Part shown: positions 34,543-43,455 of the stretch, piece by piece
How positions within the stretch are numbered: position 1 is the stretch's first letter
How the letters are laid out: each line of letters opens with the position of its first letter
From: Candidatus Moduliflexus flocculans
Lineage (GTDB): Bacteria; Moduliflexota; Moduliflexia; Moduliflexales; Moduliflexaceae
Assembly (NCBI GenBank): GCA_000739515.1
Contig: DF820457.1
Coordinates: forward strand, 658,752 to 705,489
Length of the DNA: 46,738 nt
Direction: 5' to 3'
The notes under the pieces: model-generated
Databases searched by the model: none
What the model was told of the DNA's origin: nothing
The model's input: only the letters and a program-made list of their open reading frames with translations
Translations under genes and position numbers: made by a program

Positions 34543-35419
34543 ATATTCTCCGTTTATGGTCTTTGGTGCTTCAGGGTTAATTGGCTCTTCTATTTGGGGG
34601 AAATTACCGCAATCTCGACGGGTTGGCACGTTTCACAAATTTCCGAAAAATGATCTTCTGCCAATAGATATTCAGGATAAACATGCCATACGTCAGTTTA
34701 TCCAACGGGTGAAACCGTCGATCATCTGGCATGCTGCTGCCCTTGCAAACGTTGATTGGTGTGAGACACATCGCGATGAGTGTTGGGCCGTAAATGTTAG
34801 TGGGACACAAAATATTGTATTGGCGGCGAAAGAGGTCGGGGCGAAATTGATTTTTTTTTCAAGCGATTATATTTTTGATGGCAAACACGGCCCTTATGAT
34901 GAAGACTCCCTCCCTTCGCCGATTAATCTTTATGGTGAAGCCAAGCTTGAGGCAGAACAGGTTATCTGTCGTGAATTAACCGACTATCTCATTATCCGGG
35001 TAACCGTAGTATATGGAAAGGAATCCCAAAATAAAAATTTTGTAATACGCCTACTTCAAACGCTTCAGCAAGGAAAAATTATCCAGGTTCCAATAGATCA
35101 AGTCGGCAACCCAACATACGTTGACAATCTTGCGGATGCTGCATTAGAATTAGTATGTCGCAAACAGCGCGGAATCTTCAATGTCGCAGGTTCAGAACGA
35201 ATGACGCGGTACGCATTTGCCTGTTTAGCCGCACAGATATTTGGTTTAGACTCTACAAAAATCATCCCCGTGTCAACCGACGAATTACATCAAAATGCGC
35301 GCCGCCCTTTAAATGCAGGAATGAATGTAGAGAAAACTCAGTCTATCATCACAACGCCGCTGTTATCACCTCAAGAAGGATTACAACGCTTGAAACTGCA
35401 AGATCACCAGATCATTTAG
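34535..35419 (+). CDS. NAD(P)H-dependent 4-ketosugar reductase (RfbD/AscF-like SDR)
   Basis: The 294-residue protein matches dTDP-4-dehydrorhamnose reductases: MVFGASGLIGSSIW, IWHAAALANVDWCETHRDEC, FFSSDYIFDGKHGPYDEDS, and the catalytic-region NLYGEAKLEAE (Tyr-x-x-x-Lys). It should reduce the 4-keto group of the nucleotide-activated deoxysugar. Alongside the epimerase-like cupin it corresponds to AscF in the CDP-ascarylose pathway. It overlaps the epimerase gene by 8 bases. Confidence 0.88.
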   Translation: MAEYSPFMVFGASGLIGSSIWGKLPQSRRVGTFHKFPKNDLLPIDIQDKHAIRQFIQRVKPSIIWHAAALANVDWCETHRDECWAVNVSGTQNIVLAAKEVGAKLIFFSSDYIFDGKHGPYDEDSLPSPINLYGEAKLEAEQVICRELTDYLIIRVTVVYGKESQNKNFVIRLLQTLQQGKIIQVPIDQVGNPTYVDNLADAALELVCRKQRGIFNVAGSERMTRYAFACLAAQIFGLDSTKIIPVSTDELHQNARRPLNAGMNVEKTQSIITTPLLSPQEGLQRLKLQDHQII

Positions 35420-35438
35420 AAAAGGAGAATGCATATAT

Positions 35439-35645
35439 ATGAAATCCCCTATTGATATCATTCATAGAACTGCTTCATTTGATCCGCAAGGCGTTTTGAC
35501 ACTTCAAGAGCCTGAATATGCCAATATGACCGTTGAGGTTATTATTATTCCCCCCTCACTTCTGGGGAGGGATAATTTTCATGATCATGGCGTTCTTACT
35601 AGTATGTTAGCAGCCCCAGCAGAAGAGGTGTGGAATGCTCTCTAA
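35439..35645 (+). CDS. Putative antitoxin upstream of MazF-like domain
   Basis: The 68-residue protein starts at an ATG with AAAGGAG 12 bases upstream and overlaps the next ORF by 11 bases, the usual layout of a type II antitoxin-toxin pair. Sequence: a short beta-rich N-terminal part ([29 protein letters not shown]) resembling the small antitoxin families DUF2281/DUF104, then an acidic C-terminal [12 protein letters not shown] that could wrap the toxin. The assignment rests mainly on size and position before a MazF/PemK-like domain. It is inserted between two sugar-biosynthesis genes. Confidence 0.6.
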   Translation: MKSPIDIIHRTASFDPQGVLTLQEPEYANMTVEVIIIPPSLLGRDNFHDHGVLTSMLAAPAEEVWNAL

Positions 35646-37239
35646 AATTCATGTCGGAGAAATCTATAAGGTATCCTTTCCCTTTACGGATACTTCAGGA
35701 TGCAAAGGCCGCCCAGCTTTAGTATTAAGCGAACCTGATATTCAGGGAGATGTACAAGTCGCATTTATTACAACAACAAAACCAACGGACGGTATTCGAT
35801 ATATTCACCTCGAAACGTCCCACTTTGATGGTGAGGCGCTTCCTTTCCCGAGCTATCTCAATTTTTCGCATTCAATACGCGTCCCCTCCTCGGTTATTTT
35901 AAAGCCGTTAGCCCGTCTTACAAAGAAAACAATGGCCGAAATTTTCAGACGAAGCATTTGCGAACAAATCCCAGCATTCTACGAGTTTGCACATGCTCCC
36001 CAGCCATTTCGCCCTGGCATTGATCCTGTGCCGCATGGGGGACGTGTATTTGATGCAGAGGAGATCGAGTCTTTAGTTGAGGCAGCGCTTGATTTTTGGC
36101 TGACTACCGGACAGTATGCTGCCCAATTTGAACAAGATTTTGCTAAATTTCTTGGAATGCGCTATGCACTTTTATGCAACTCAGGTTCTTCTGCAAATTT
36201 GTTAGCGTTATCAAGTTTAACCTCTCCAAAACTCAAAGAACGCCAATTACGACCGGGAGATGAGGTGATTACAGTGGCAGCTGGCTTTCCGACGACGCTC
36301 AATCCGATTCTTCAAAATAATCTCGTTCCCGTTTTATTAGATATTGAACTGCCAACCTATAATATTGATATCCAGTATCTTGAAGAAGCTATTCATCCGC
36401 ATACAAAAGCTATTCTTCTTGCACATACGTTGGGCAATCCTTTTCCAATTGATGCAGTTATTGACGTGGCGCGCCGGCATAATTTATGGATTATTGAAGA
36501 TAATTGTGATGCGTTAGGTTCTACTTATAAAGGGCGATTAACCGGTACATTCGGCGACCTGGCGACATTCAGTTTTTATCCGGCTCATCACATTACGATG
36601 GGAGAAGGGGGATGTGTATTGACGAATGCAGAAGTGTTGCGCACGCTCGTTGCCTCATTTCGCGATTGGGGGCGTGATTGTTGGTGCAGTCCCGGTCACG
36701 ATAATACCTGCGCACGACGTTTTGAATGGAAATTAGGAACGTTACCTCAAGGGTATGATCATAAATATATTTTTTCACATATCGGATATAATCTGAAACT
36801 AACGGATATGCAAGCTGCGATTGGTGTGGCGCAACTTCGCAAGTTACCTGAATTTATTGAAGCCCGACGACGAAATTGGCAGCATTTGTTTGATGGCTTG
36901 CACGCGTTAGAAGAATTTTTTGTTTTACCTTGCCCTGCGCCTGAAAGTCAGCCAAGTTGGTTTGGTTTTCCGCTCACTGTGCGAACGACAGCTCCATTTA
37001 CTCGTCAGAGGATTATTCGATTTTTAGAGCAACAGAACATTTCAACACGCTTGTTATTTGGGGGAAATCTACTCCGCCACCCGGCTTATCAGGATATTCC
37101 CCATCGCATCGTTGGAACGTTGACCAATACGGATGTAATTATGAATCAAACTTTTTGGATCGGTGTGTACCCTGGCTTGACAGAAGTCATGCTGAATTAT
37201 GTGATTGATAACATCCGCGCCTTTATCAAGGCATTATAA
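35635..37239 (+). CDS. rfbH: Fusion: MazF/PemK-like domain (1-112) + RfbH CDP-4-keto-6-deoxyglucose 3-dehydrase
   Basis: The 534-residue product joins two proteins. Residues 1 to about 112 form a MazF/PemK-like fold ([24 protein letters not shown] with R26, AFITTTKP with T46-T48, [20 protein letters not shown]), including the toxin C-terminal helix. From about residue 115 it is RfbH/AscC (E1): [46 protein letters not shown] (D292), [14 protein letters not shown] where His318 replaces the PLP lysine, and DWGRDCWC (C349, C351, C359), the iron-sulfur region. RfbH uses PMP and a 2Fe-2S cluster to remove the C3 hydroxyl of CDP-4-keto-6-deoxyglucose. Only about the first ten residues of normal RfbH are missing. 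The antitoxin-like ORF overlaps the start. The fusion could be functional or an assembly or evolutionary accident. Confidence 0.9.
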   Translation: MLSKIHVGEIYKVSFPFTDTSGCKGRPALVLSEPDIQGDVQVAFITTTKPTDGIRYIHLETSHFDGEALPFPSYLNFSHSIRVPSSVILKPLARLTKKTMAEIFRRSICEQIPAFYEFAHAPQPFRPGIDPVPHGGRVFDAEEIESLVEAALDFWLTTGQYAAQFEQDFAKFLGMRYALLCNSGSSANLLALSSLTSPKLKERQLRPGDEVITVAAGFPTTLNPILQNNLVPVLLDIELPTYNIDIQYLEEAIHPHTKAILLAHTLGNPFPIDAVIDVARRHNLWIIEDNCDALGSTYKGRLTGTFGDLATFSFYPAHHITMGEGGCVLTNAEVLRTLVASFRDWGRDCWCSPGHDNTCARRFEWKLGTLPQGYDHKYIFSHIGYNLKLTDMQAAIGVAQLRKLPEFIEARRRNWQHLFDGLHALEEFFVLPCPAPESQPSWFGFPLTVRTTAPFTRQRIIRFLEQQNISTRLLFGGNLLRHPAYQDIPHRIVGTLTNTDVIMNQTFWIGVYPGLTEVMLNYVIDNIRAFIKAL

Positions 37240-37250
37240 GAGGTTATACT

Positions 37251-38267
37251 GTGCCGTTCAGACAGCCATTGTCATCAACTTCGTTCGAATATCCGGTTAT
37301 CGAGCCAGTGGCGAAAAATGCGCAAAGACCATTCTGGTCTGTCATGATTCCGACATATAATCGTCTTGATTATCTCACTCAAACGTTAGAAAGTATTCTT
37401 ATTCAAGATCCCGGCCCAACGGCCATGCAAATTGAAGTGATCGACAATGCGTCTTCTCAGGATATTGAAACAGTGGTAAAGACTGTTGGTCGCGGACGTA
37501 TCAATTTTTACCGACACATAACGAATGTAGGAATGAGCGCGAATTGGACGACGTGTATTCGGCGTGCACAAGGATATTGGGTACATATTTTACATGATGA
37601 TGACGTTCTATTTCCAGGGTTCTATCAGGCCTATCAGCGTTTTATGCAAGCGCATTCAGATGTGGTGATGCTTTTCTGCCGGGCGCTCGAAATTGATGCT
37701 GATGGAGAATGGCAACAGATTTCATATACCCCTCCAAATCAGGCTGTTTCAGGAATTGTTCAAGATTGTCTTGTGAAATTGGTGAACGGAAATTTTATTT
37801 CAGCGCCAGGTGTAGTTGTTGCTCGTCGTGTCTATGAACAGATTGGCGCATTTGCTCCTTCCCTCTCTTACGCCCCCGATTGGGAAATGTGGATTCGAAT
37901 TGCCACTGTTGGCCAAATGGCTTATATTCACCATCCCTATCTGCAATATCGTGTCCATATTCTCTCTGAAACAGCCGCAAGACTCCCTCAGATGAAGCCC
38001 CTTGCGGAAATCGCGGCGATCATAGAATTAGGTGTTCGGCGTTTGCCGCAATCTATGCAAAAGCGCATTCGTCATAATGCCAGGAAGCATTATGCCGAAT
38101 ATGCGAATGGGTATCGGAATAGATTTCATCAATCCGATCAACACCGACTTGCATTGAAATATGCCGTTTGGCTATTCAAGTTATACCCCTCAGGAAGAAA
38201 TTGGCTTCGATTAAATAAGTCTTTTTTCAGATGGTGTTTTTCTCAGAAAATTAACTGCTGTATTTAA
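37251..38267 (+). CDS. Glycosyltransferase family 2
   Basis: The 338-residue protein starts with GTG (AGAGG upstream) and has the GT-A domain pattern WSVMIPTYNRLDYLTQTL, IEVIDNASSQD, GMSANWTTCI and the metal-binding HDDDVLF. It resembles WbbL/rhamnosyl-type GT2 enzymes that add one sugar to the lipid-linked oligosaccharide in the cytoplasm. The C-terminus has no clear membrane anchor. It follows the rfbH fusion gene by 11 bases, so it is in the same transcript. Donor and acceptor cannot be assigned. Confidence 0.9.
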   Translation: MPFRQPLSSTSFEYPVIEPVAKNAQRPFWSVMIPTYNRLDYLTQTLESILIQDPGPTAMQIEVIDNASSQDIETVVKTVGRGRINFYRHITNVGMSANWTTCIRRAQGYWVHILHDDDVLFPGFYQAYQRFMQAHSDVVMLFCRALEIDADGEWQQISYTPPNQAVSGIVQDCLVKLVNGNFISAPGVVVARRVYEQIGAFAPSLSYAPDWEMWIRIATVGQMAYIHHPYLQYRVHILSETAARLPQMKPLAEIAAIIELGVRRLPQSMQKRIRHNARKHYAEYANGYRNRFHQSDQHRLALKYAVWLFKLYPSGRNWLRLNKSFFRWCFSQKINCCI

Positions 38268-38385
38268 TGCTAATTTTTTCTGATCAGTAAAGTTAAAAAA
38301 ATAGCTTCGGCATAGACCTCACAGGTCTCTTATCTGAATTTATTTTTTGCATTTTACTCAGTTAAAAAATAGAAATCTAAAAGCG

Positions 38386-39315
38386 ATGGGTACTTATTTA
38401 ATATCAATGATTATTCCGACATTTAATCGAGCAGAGATTCTTCAAGAATGCCTTGAATCCTTAGTAAATCAGACAATAGATCGCTCTTTATATGAAGTTT
38501 TGATAATCAATAATAATTCTACAGATAATACAGAATATATTATAACCCAATACACCAGCCGATATGCGAATATGCGTGGGGTGTTTGAGCCGATGCCAGG
38601 CTTGAGCCATGCGCGGAATCGTGGGTATAAAGAGGCGCATTCAGCCTGGTGCTTTTATTTAGACGATGATGCAAAAGCCCGTCCAGATACGATAGCAAGA
38701 GCATTAGAGGTTATCGAACAGTATCCATTCGATTGTTTTGGCGGCGTGTATTACGGATGGTGGAAATATGGGCGGCCTCGATGGCTTCCTCAAGATTTTG
38801 GCGATAAGCCCTTAGAATTACAAGAAACCGGAATCCTAACCCGTGAGAACGCATTATGTACTGGGTATAATTCGGGAGGAGTGTTTGTATGCAGGAAGTC
38901 AGTGTTAGAAAAAGTGAATGGATTTGTCGCGGATTTGGGGATGAACAGTGGGAAAATCGGCTATGGCGAGGAAACATATCTTCAGGATATTTTGCGATCC
39001 AACGAATATGTGATTGGTTTTGATCCGTTGCTTGTTGTTGACCATCTTGTTGGAAAGCATAAATTAACCATATGGTGGCATCTAAAATCAATCTACGCTT
39101 CGCAAAGAGATGCAATATTTCTTGTTGAATCGACATTGACGCTAAAAAGATGCATACTGACAATCGGCTGGGAAATGGTGATTTTCCCTTTTAAGTTTAT
39201 AAAGTATCTGCATCAATTGATATTCCATAAAAATTATTACTGGCAGACATTTATCTTAGACCTGTTCTCGCCGTTGTTTCGAAAAATTGGCTTATTATCA
39301 GGTTTTATGAGATGA
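38386..39315 (+). CDS. Glycosyltransferase family 2
   Basis: The 309-residue protein has MIIPTFNRAEILQECLESL, EVLIINNNSTDNT, MPGLSHARNRGY and the DxD-type YLDDDAKARP, followed by GGVFVCRKSVLEKVNGF and a C-terminal hydrophobic region. This matches GT2 enzymes of polysaccharide loci. The start is taken as ATG 38386; a TTG at 38347 would add 13 residues and neither has a strong ribosome binding site. The upstream gap (38268-38385) carries half of the ACCTCACAGGT repeat, so transcription coupling with the preceding gene is uncertain. Confidence 0.88.
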   Translation: MGTYLISMIIPTFNRAEILQECLESLVNQTIDRSLYEVLIINNNSTDNTEYIITQYTSRYANMRGVFEPMPGLSHARNRGYKEAHSAWCFYLDDDAKARPDTIARALEVIEQYPFDCFGGVYYGWWKYGRPRWLPQDFGDKPLELQETGILTRENALCTGYNSGGVFVCRKSVLEKVNGFVADLGMNSGKIGYGEETYLQDILRSNEYVIGFDPLLVVDHLVGKHKLTIWWHLKSIYASQRDAIFLVESTLTLKRCILTIGWEMVIFPFKFIKYLHQLIFHKNYYWQTFILDLFSPLFRKIGLLSGFMR

Positions 39316-39345
39316 AAGAATGACTGACAAATAAAGCGATGTGAT

Positions 39346-40560
39346 ATGCGTCTCCTGCGGATTACGACAAATTACACGAACTATCTCAAACAGTTCTATA
39401 ATACGCGACCTGAATTGAAACAGCATCCCTACGCGACGCAGTATCAGACGCTTGCCGCTGATGGCTTCGGCTGGGCGGATTTCTGGACGCATGCGCTTAA
39501 GCCGTTCGGCTATGAAAGTTGGGAACTGGTCGCGAATGCGAAGCCGATGCAAACGGCATGGGCGCGGGAGCATGGCATTCGTTATGATTCGCAGACATGG
39601 ATAACCGATATTATCGCGGCGCAAGTCAAATTTTTTCAGCCAGAGATTCTGTTTGCCGATGATAGCGCGGCATTCACGCCGAATTTTTTGCGCAGACTGC
39701 GACAGCAATGTCCTTCGATCAAGCTGATTCTCGGCTGGTGCGCGCCGCCGGATTTTCAACGAGCCGATACGGCGTATGCGGCACATGACATCGTGCTGTC
39801 GAACGAGCCGGTGATTGTTTCGTATTTTCGACAGCAACACAGGCGAGCAGAGTATGTAAAACATGCGTTTGAACCACGTATGCTCAGTCAGAGCGATCTT
39901 GTGCAACCTGACAATACTCAATTCTCCTTTGTCGGCTCGTTATTTTCTGGCGCGTTTCATCAGGAACGAGATCAGATGATCCGAATCTTGCTTGAACAGA
40001 CGCCGTTGGAAATATGGTCGAACGTTTATGATCTTCTATTGCCCCATAATCAAGCAATATTGACGATGTTTCGTTGGATAAAGCGATTTCCGAGTATAGA
40101 TACGTTGACCGCGAAGACGCCATTTTTGCGCCGTTATAACGTTCTGCGCACACAAACAGAGATTTCGTTCTATGCGCGTTCTCATATCATCCCCAAAATT
40201 CACGCATCGGTCTTCGGGCGACAGATGTTCGGAACGCTGAGACAATCGCTGGCGACGTTGAATCATCACGGCGATCTCCGTTGGAACTCGGCGTGTAATA
40301 TGCGCTTGTTCGAGGCAACCGGCATGGGAACATGTTTACTGACCGATTGGAAGGCCAATTTATCAGAATTGTTTGAGCCAGATAGTGAAGTGGTGACATA
40401 TCGTTCTGTTGAGGAATGTCAGGAGAAAGCCAAGTGGTTGTTGAACCATCCGGCAAAAGCGGCAGAGATCGCTCGCGCCGGTCAGTCGCGAACTTTGCGC
40501 GAGCATACGTTTGCCCATCGCGCCGAGCAGTTACATAGCATCATTCTTAAAAATATCTAA
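39346..40560 (+). CDS. Glycosyltransferase family 1-like (CgeB-type)
   Basis: The 404-residue protein has a two-lobe GT-B pattern. The N-terminal lobe includes MRLLRITTNYTNYLKQFY, PEILFADDSAAF and LILGWCAPPDF; the C-terminal lobe contains NMRLFEATGMGTCLLTDW, LFEPDSEVVTYRSVEEC and a KAAEIARAGQSRTLREHTFAHR tail, typical of CgeB/Glyco_trans_1_2 enzymes. Base composition here is back to the GC-richer host level, unlike the gene before it, which places another composition boundary near 39.3 kb. Specificity is unknown. Confidence 0.85.
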   Translation: MRLLRITTNYTNYLKQFYNTRPELKQHPYATQYQTLAADGFGWADFWTHALKPFGYESWELVANAKPMQTAWAREHGIRYDSQTWITDIIAAQVKFFQPEILFADDSAAFTPNFLRRLRQQCPSIKLILGWCAPPDFQRADTAYAAHDIVLSNEPVIVSYFRQQHRRAEYVKHAFEPRMLSQSDLVQPDNTQFSFVGSLFSGAFHQERDQMIRILLEQTPLEIWSNVYDLLLPHNQAILTMFRWIKRFPSIDTLTAKTPFLRRYNVLRTQTEISFYARSHIIPKIHASVFGRQMFGTLRQSLATLNHHGDLRWNSACNMRLFEATGMGTCLLTDWKANLSELFEPDSEVVTYRSVEECQEKAKWLLNHPAKAAEIARAGQSRTLREHTFAHRAEQLHSIILKNI

Positions 40561-40582
40561 CAGCCAATCGTGGCGTTGTGGT

Positions 40583-41416
40583 ATGCAACGATTCGATAGC
40601 CTTGATGCGATGAATGTATTTGCTGAATATGCAAGCTATTACAACCTGTTATATCAGAATAAAGATTATGATGGCGAAGTCGAATTTGTGTCACAGTTGC
40701 TCCAAAAATATGCACCTGGAACGCAAGCGCTCCTTGAATTGGGGTGCGGTACGGGACGTCATGCCCAATCGTTCGCGCAGCGCGGTTATACAGTCGCTGG
40801 GATTGATATTAGCTCAGACATGTTGCTCTTAGCGCAACAGCGCATTGCGCAATTGCCGACAAGCGTCGCATCAAAACTCTCGTTTTCCTTCGGCGATCTG
40901 CGCAATATCCGCTTGAATCGGCAATTTGATGCGGTGATTTCGCTTTTTCATGTGTATAGTTATCAAACCACAAACGCTGACCTCCTGAGCGCGTTCGAAA
41001 CGGCCAAAACGCATTTAAAACCCGGTGGCGTCTTGCTGTTCGATTTCTGGTATGGCCCTGCCGTTTTAAATGAAAAGCCTTCTGTCAGGATCAAACGGCT
41101 TGAAAGCGAGGAAATTACAGTCGTCCGCATCGCCGAGCCAGAATTAAAAGCAAACGATAACATGGTCGAAGTGCGCTATACCGTATTTATTACAGACAAA
41201 GCGACCGGCGCTGTTAAACAAATCTGGGAAACCCATCGAATGCGTTATCTGTTTTTGCCGGAAATCGAACTCTTCCTGTCGCAAGTCGGTTTGCAGCTTG
41301 TCAAATCAGGCGAATGGATGACCTCAAAGCCTGCCAATGCTAGTAGTTGGGGGGTGTATGTTGTGGCACGTTTGGCAGATGTTGATGGTAAGTTAGATAG
41401 ATCAGTTCTTTATTAA
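40583..41416 (+). CDS. SAM-dependent methyltransferase, class I
   Basis: The 277-residue protein carries the Rossmann motif I LELGCGTGRHA (51-61), GIDISSDML as motif II, FDAVISLFHVYSY and a later LKPGGVLLFDFW. It resembles NodS/sugar-type methyltransferases of polysaccharide loci and could methylate a sugar residue or a terminal glycan, the kind of cap that Wzt C-terminal domains recognise. I chose the ATG at 40583, after the stop of the preceding gene; an in-frame ATG at 40610 is possible. No strong ribosome binding site is visible. Confidence 0.88.
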   Translation: MQRFDSLDAMNVFAEYASYYNLLYQNKDYDGEVEFVSQLLQKYAPGTQALLELGCGTGRHAQSFAQRGYTVAGIDISSDMLLLAQQRIAQLPTSVASKLSFSFGDLRNIRLNRQFDAVISLFHVYSYQTTNADLLSAFETAKTHLKPGGVLLFDFWYGPAVLNEKPSVRIKRLESEEITVVRIAEPELKANDNMVEVRYTVFITDKATGAVKQIWETHRMRYLFLPEIELFLSQVGLQLVKSGEWMTSKPANASSWGVYVVARLADVDGKLDRSVLY

Positions 41417-41460
41417 AGGATAGATATGTTTGAAAGGATTCTGAAATGAGGAGTTGAAAA

Positions 41461-42456
41461 TTGGCACAACAGAGATATTTCGTAACCTTATTCGACAGCA
41501 ATTATCTGACGCGCGGCCTGACGATGTATCGCTCATTAGCGCAGCATTGTGGCGAATTCCATCTCTGGATCATCTGTTTCGACAACTTCGCCTATCATCT
41601 ACTCTCTGCCATGCGCCTGCCGCAAGTGACGCTCGTGCCGCTCGCGACCTTCGAAGACGCTGAATTGCTTCGGGTTAAACCGCAACGCAGTTTTGCCGAA
41701 TATTGTTGGACATCAACGCCTTCGGTACTGCTTTACGTGTTGAATGCCGCGCCGGACGTTGACGCGATTACATATCTTGATGCTGACCTCAAATTTTACG
41801 CGCCGCTCCAGCCGATTTTTGATGAAATGGGAACGGCGTCCATTCTTTTGACCGAACATCGCTATCCGCCGCATACGCGATTCGATTTATCCGCCACGCA
41901 TGGCCGTTATAATGTTCAGTTCATGACATTCCGGCGCAATCCTGATGGCATTGCCGCTTTACACTGGTGGCGCGAACGCTGTCTGGAATGGTGCTTTAAT
42001 CGGCTTGAAGATGGCAAATTCGGCGATCAGAAATATCTTGACGATTGGCCGCAACGTTTTGCCAATGTCCATTGCATACAGCACATCGGCGCAGGCGTCG
42101 CTCCATGGAATGTCAGTCAATATCGCCTTGAAGTGCGCGACGAGACGCTCTACGTGGATGACATGCCGTTGATTTTTTATCATTTTCATCATTTCAAACT
42201 CTATCATACACATCTCGCGTATTGCTATAGCGTCTATCCGTTGGTTTGCGAGATTTGGGAACGGTTGTATTTGCCGTATATTCAAGATATGCGTCAAGCA
42301 GCGCATGATGTCGCTACCGTCTCGCAATCCGTACAAGTTGACGGTGCTGTGCGACGATATGACCGATGGCCATCCGTATTGAATATGTTCGCGCATCCTG
42401 GTCTGTGGTATTGCCTTATTCGTGACGTGTTGGAGGGAAGATATGCCTGGATTTGA
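41461..42456 (+). CDS. GT8-like glycosyltransferase
   Basis: The 331-residue protein starts with TTG, with GAGGAG (41448-41453) well placed upstream. The opening RYFVTLFDSNYLTRGLTMYR, TYLDADLKFY (DxD), ILLTEHRYPP and FGDQKYLDDWP are found in nucleotide-diphospho-sugar transferases of the GT8/GT-A superfamily that appear in polysaccharide loci. The donor sugar is unknown. Host-like base composition. It precedes an epimerase/dehydratase gene and overlaps its start by 14 bases. Confidence 0.8.
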   Translation: MAQQRYFVTLFDSNYLTRGLTMYRSLAQHCGEFHLWIICFDNFAYHLLSAMRLPQVTLVPLATFEDAELLRVKPQRSFAEYCWTSTPSVLLYVLNAAPDVDAITYLDADLKFYAPLQPIFDEMGTASILLTEHRYPPHTRFDLSATHGRYNVQFMTFRRNPDGIAALHWWRERCLEWCFNRLEDGKFGDQKYLDDWPQRFANVHCIQHIGAGVAPWNVSQYRLEVRDETLYVDDMPLIFYHFHHFKLYHTHLAYCYSVYPLVCEIWERLYLPYIQDMRQAAHDVATVSQSVQVDGAVRRYDRWPSVLNMFAHPGLWYCLIRDVLEGRYAWI

Positions 42457-43438
42457 AAGCTATCACGGTAAACATATCCTGATTACAGGGGGGCTTGGTT
42501 TTATCGGCAGTAATCTCGCCATACGATTGGTCGAACTTGGCGCAGATGTGACACTTGTGGATTCGATGATTCCGGCGTATGGCGGGAATGTGTTCAATAT
42601 CGCGCCGATCAAATCGCAAGTGCGCGTGAATTTTTCAGACGTGCGCGATCCATATAGCATGGAATATTTGGTCAAGGATCAAGATTTTTTGTTTAATTTG
42701 GCCGGACAGGTCAGCCATATAGACAGCATGACCGATCCACTGACCGATCTCGATATCAATGCCAGAGCGCAGGTGTTTATTCTGGAAGCATGTCGCAAAT
42801 TCAATCCGTCTGCTCGAATTATTTTTGCAAGCACCCGTCAAGTTTATGGCAAACCGCAATATCTGCCGGTTGACGAACGCCACCCGTTGCATCCGGTGGA
42901 CGTGAACGGCATCAATACGGTTGCGGGCGAGTGGTATCATACTCTTTACCACGATGTCTATGATCTGTTTACCGTTTCGCTGCGCCTGACGAATACTTAT
43001 GGACCGCGCCAATTGCTCAAACATAACCGGCAAGGATTTATCGGCGTTTTCGTGCGTCAGTTATTGACCGGGGAAACCATTCGCATTTTTGGCGACGGGC
43101 TTCAGATTCGCGATATGAATTACGTGGATGATGTGGTGGACGCCTTGCTGGTCGCCGGGATTAAAGACGAATGCTGCGGGGAAGTCTTTAATCTGGGCGG
43201 AAATGAGCCGATCAACCTACTGAATCTTGTCGAATTGTTGATTGAATTGCGCGGCAGCGGCACATTCGAAATCGTTCCTTTTCCGCCGGAAAAGAAGCGC
43301 ATTGATATCGGCGATTATTATGGAGACTATCGAAAGTTTTCGCAATTAACAGGATGGACACCGAACACCCCATTACGAGAAGGTTTTGCAAAAATGTTTT
43401 GGTATTATCAAGAATGCCTTGAACACTATCTTGCGTAA
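42443..43438 (+). CDS. NAD-dependent nucleotide-sugar epimerase/dehydratase
   Basis: The 331-residue SDR has LITGGLGFIGSNLAIRLVE (13-31), FNLAGQVSHIDSM, FASTRQVYGKPQYLPVDE and TNTYGPRQ. The usual Tyr-x-x-x-Lys position reads NGINT (155-159), so the canonical catalytic pair is not evident. I chose ATG 42443 with TGGAGGG upstream. It should act on a UDP-, dTDP- or CDP-sugar; the exact reaction is not determined. It is followed nine bases later by a sugar aminotransferase gene, and the two could make an amino-deoxysugar. Confidence 0.88.
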   Translation: MPGFESYHGKHILITGGLGFIGSNLAIRLVELGADVTLVDSMIPAYGGNVFNIAPIKSQVRVNFSDVRDPYSMEYLVKDQDFLFNLAGQVSHIDSMTDPLTDLDINARAQVFILEACRKFNPSARIIFASTRQVYGKPQYLPVDERHPLHPVDVNGINTVAGEWYHTLYHDVYDLFTVSLRLTNTYGPRQLLKHNRQGFIGVFVRQLLTGETIRIFGDGLQIRDMNYVDDVVDALLVAGIKDECCGEVFNLGGNEPINLLNLVELLIELRGSGTFEIVPFPPEKKRIDIGDYYGDYRKFSQLTGWTPNTPLREGFAKMFWYYQECLEHYLA

Positions 43439-43455
43439 GCAAAGAGTTGACTGTT

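Noticed and set aside
35635..36000. Independent mazF gene ending before rfbH
   Set aside because: No stop codon separates the two parts in this sequence, and no good internal ribosome binding site was seen near residue 112. Assembly error remains possible.
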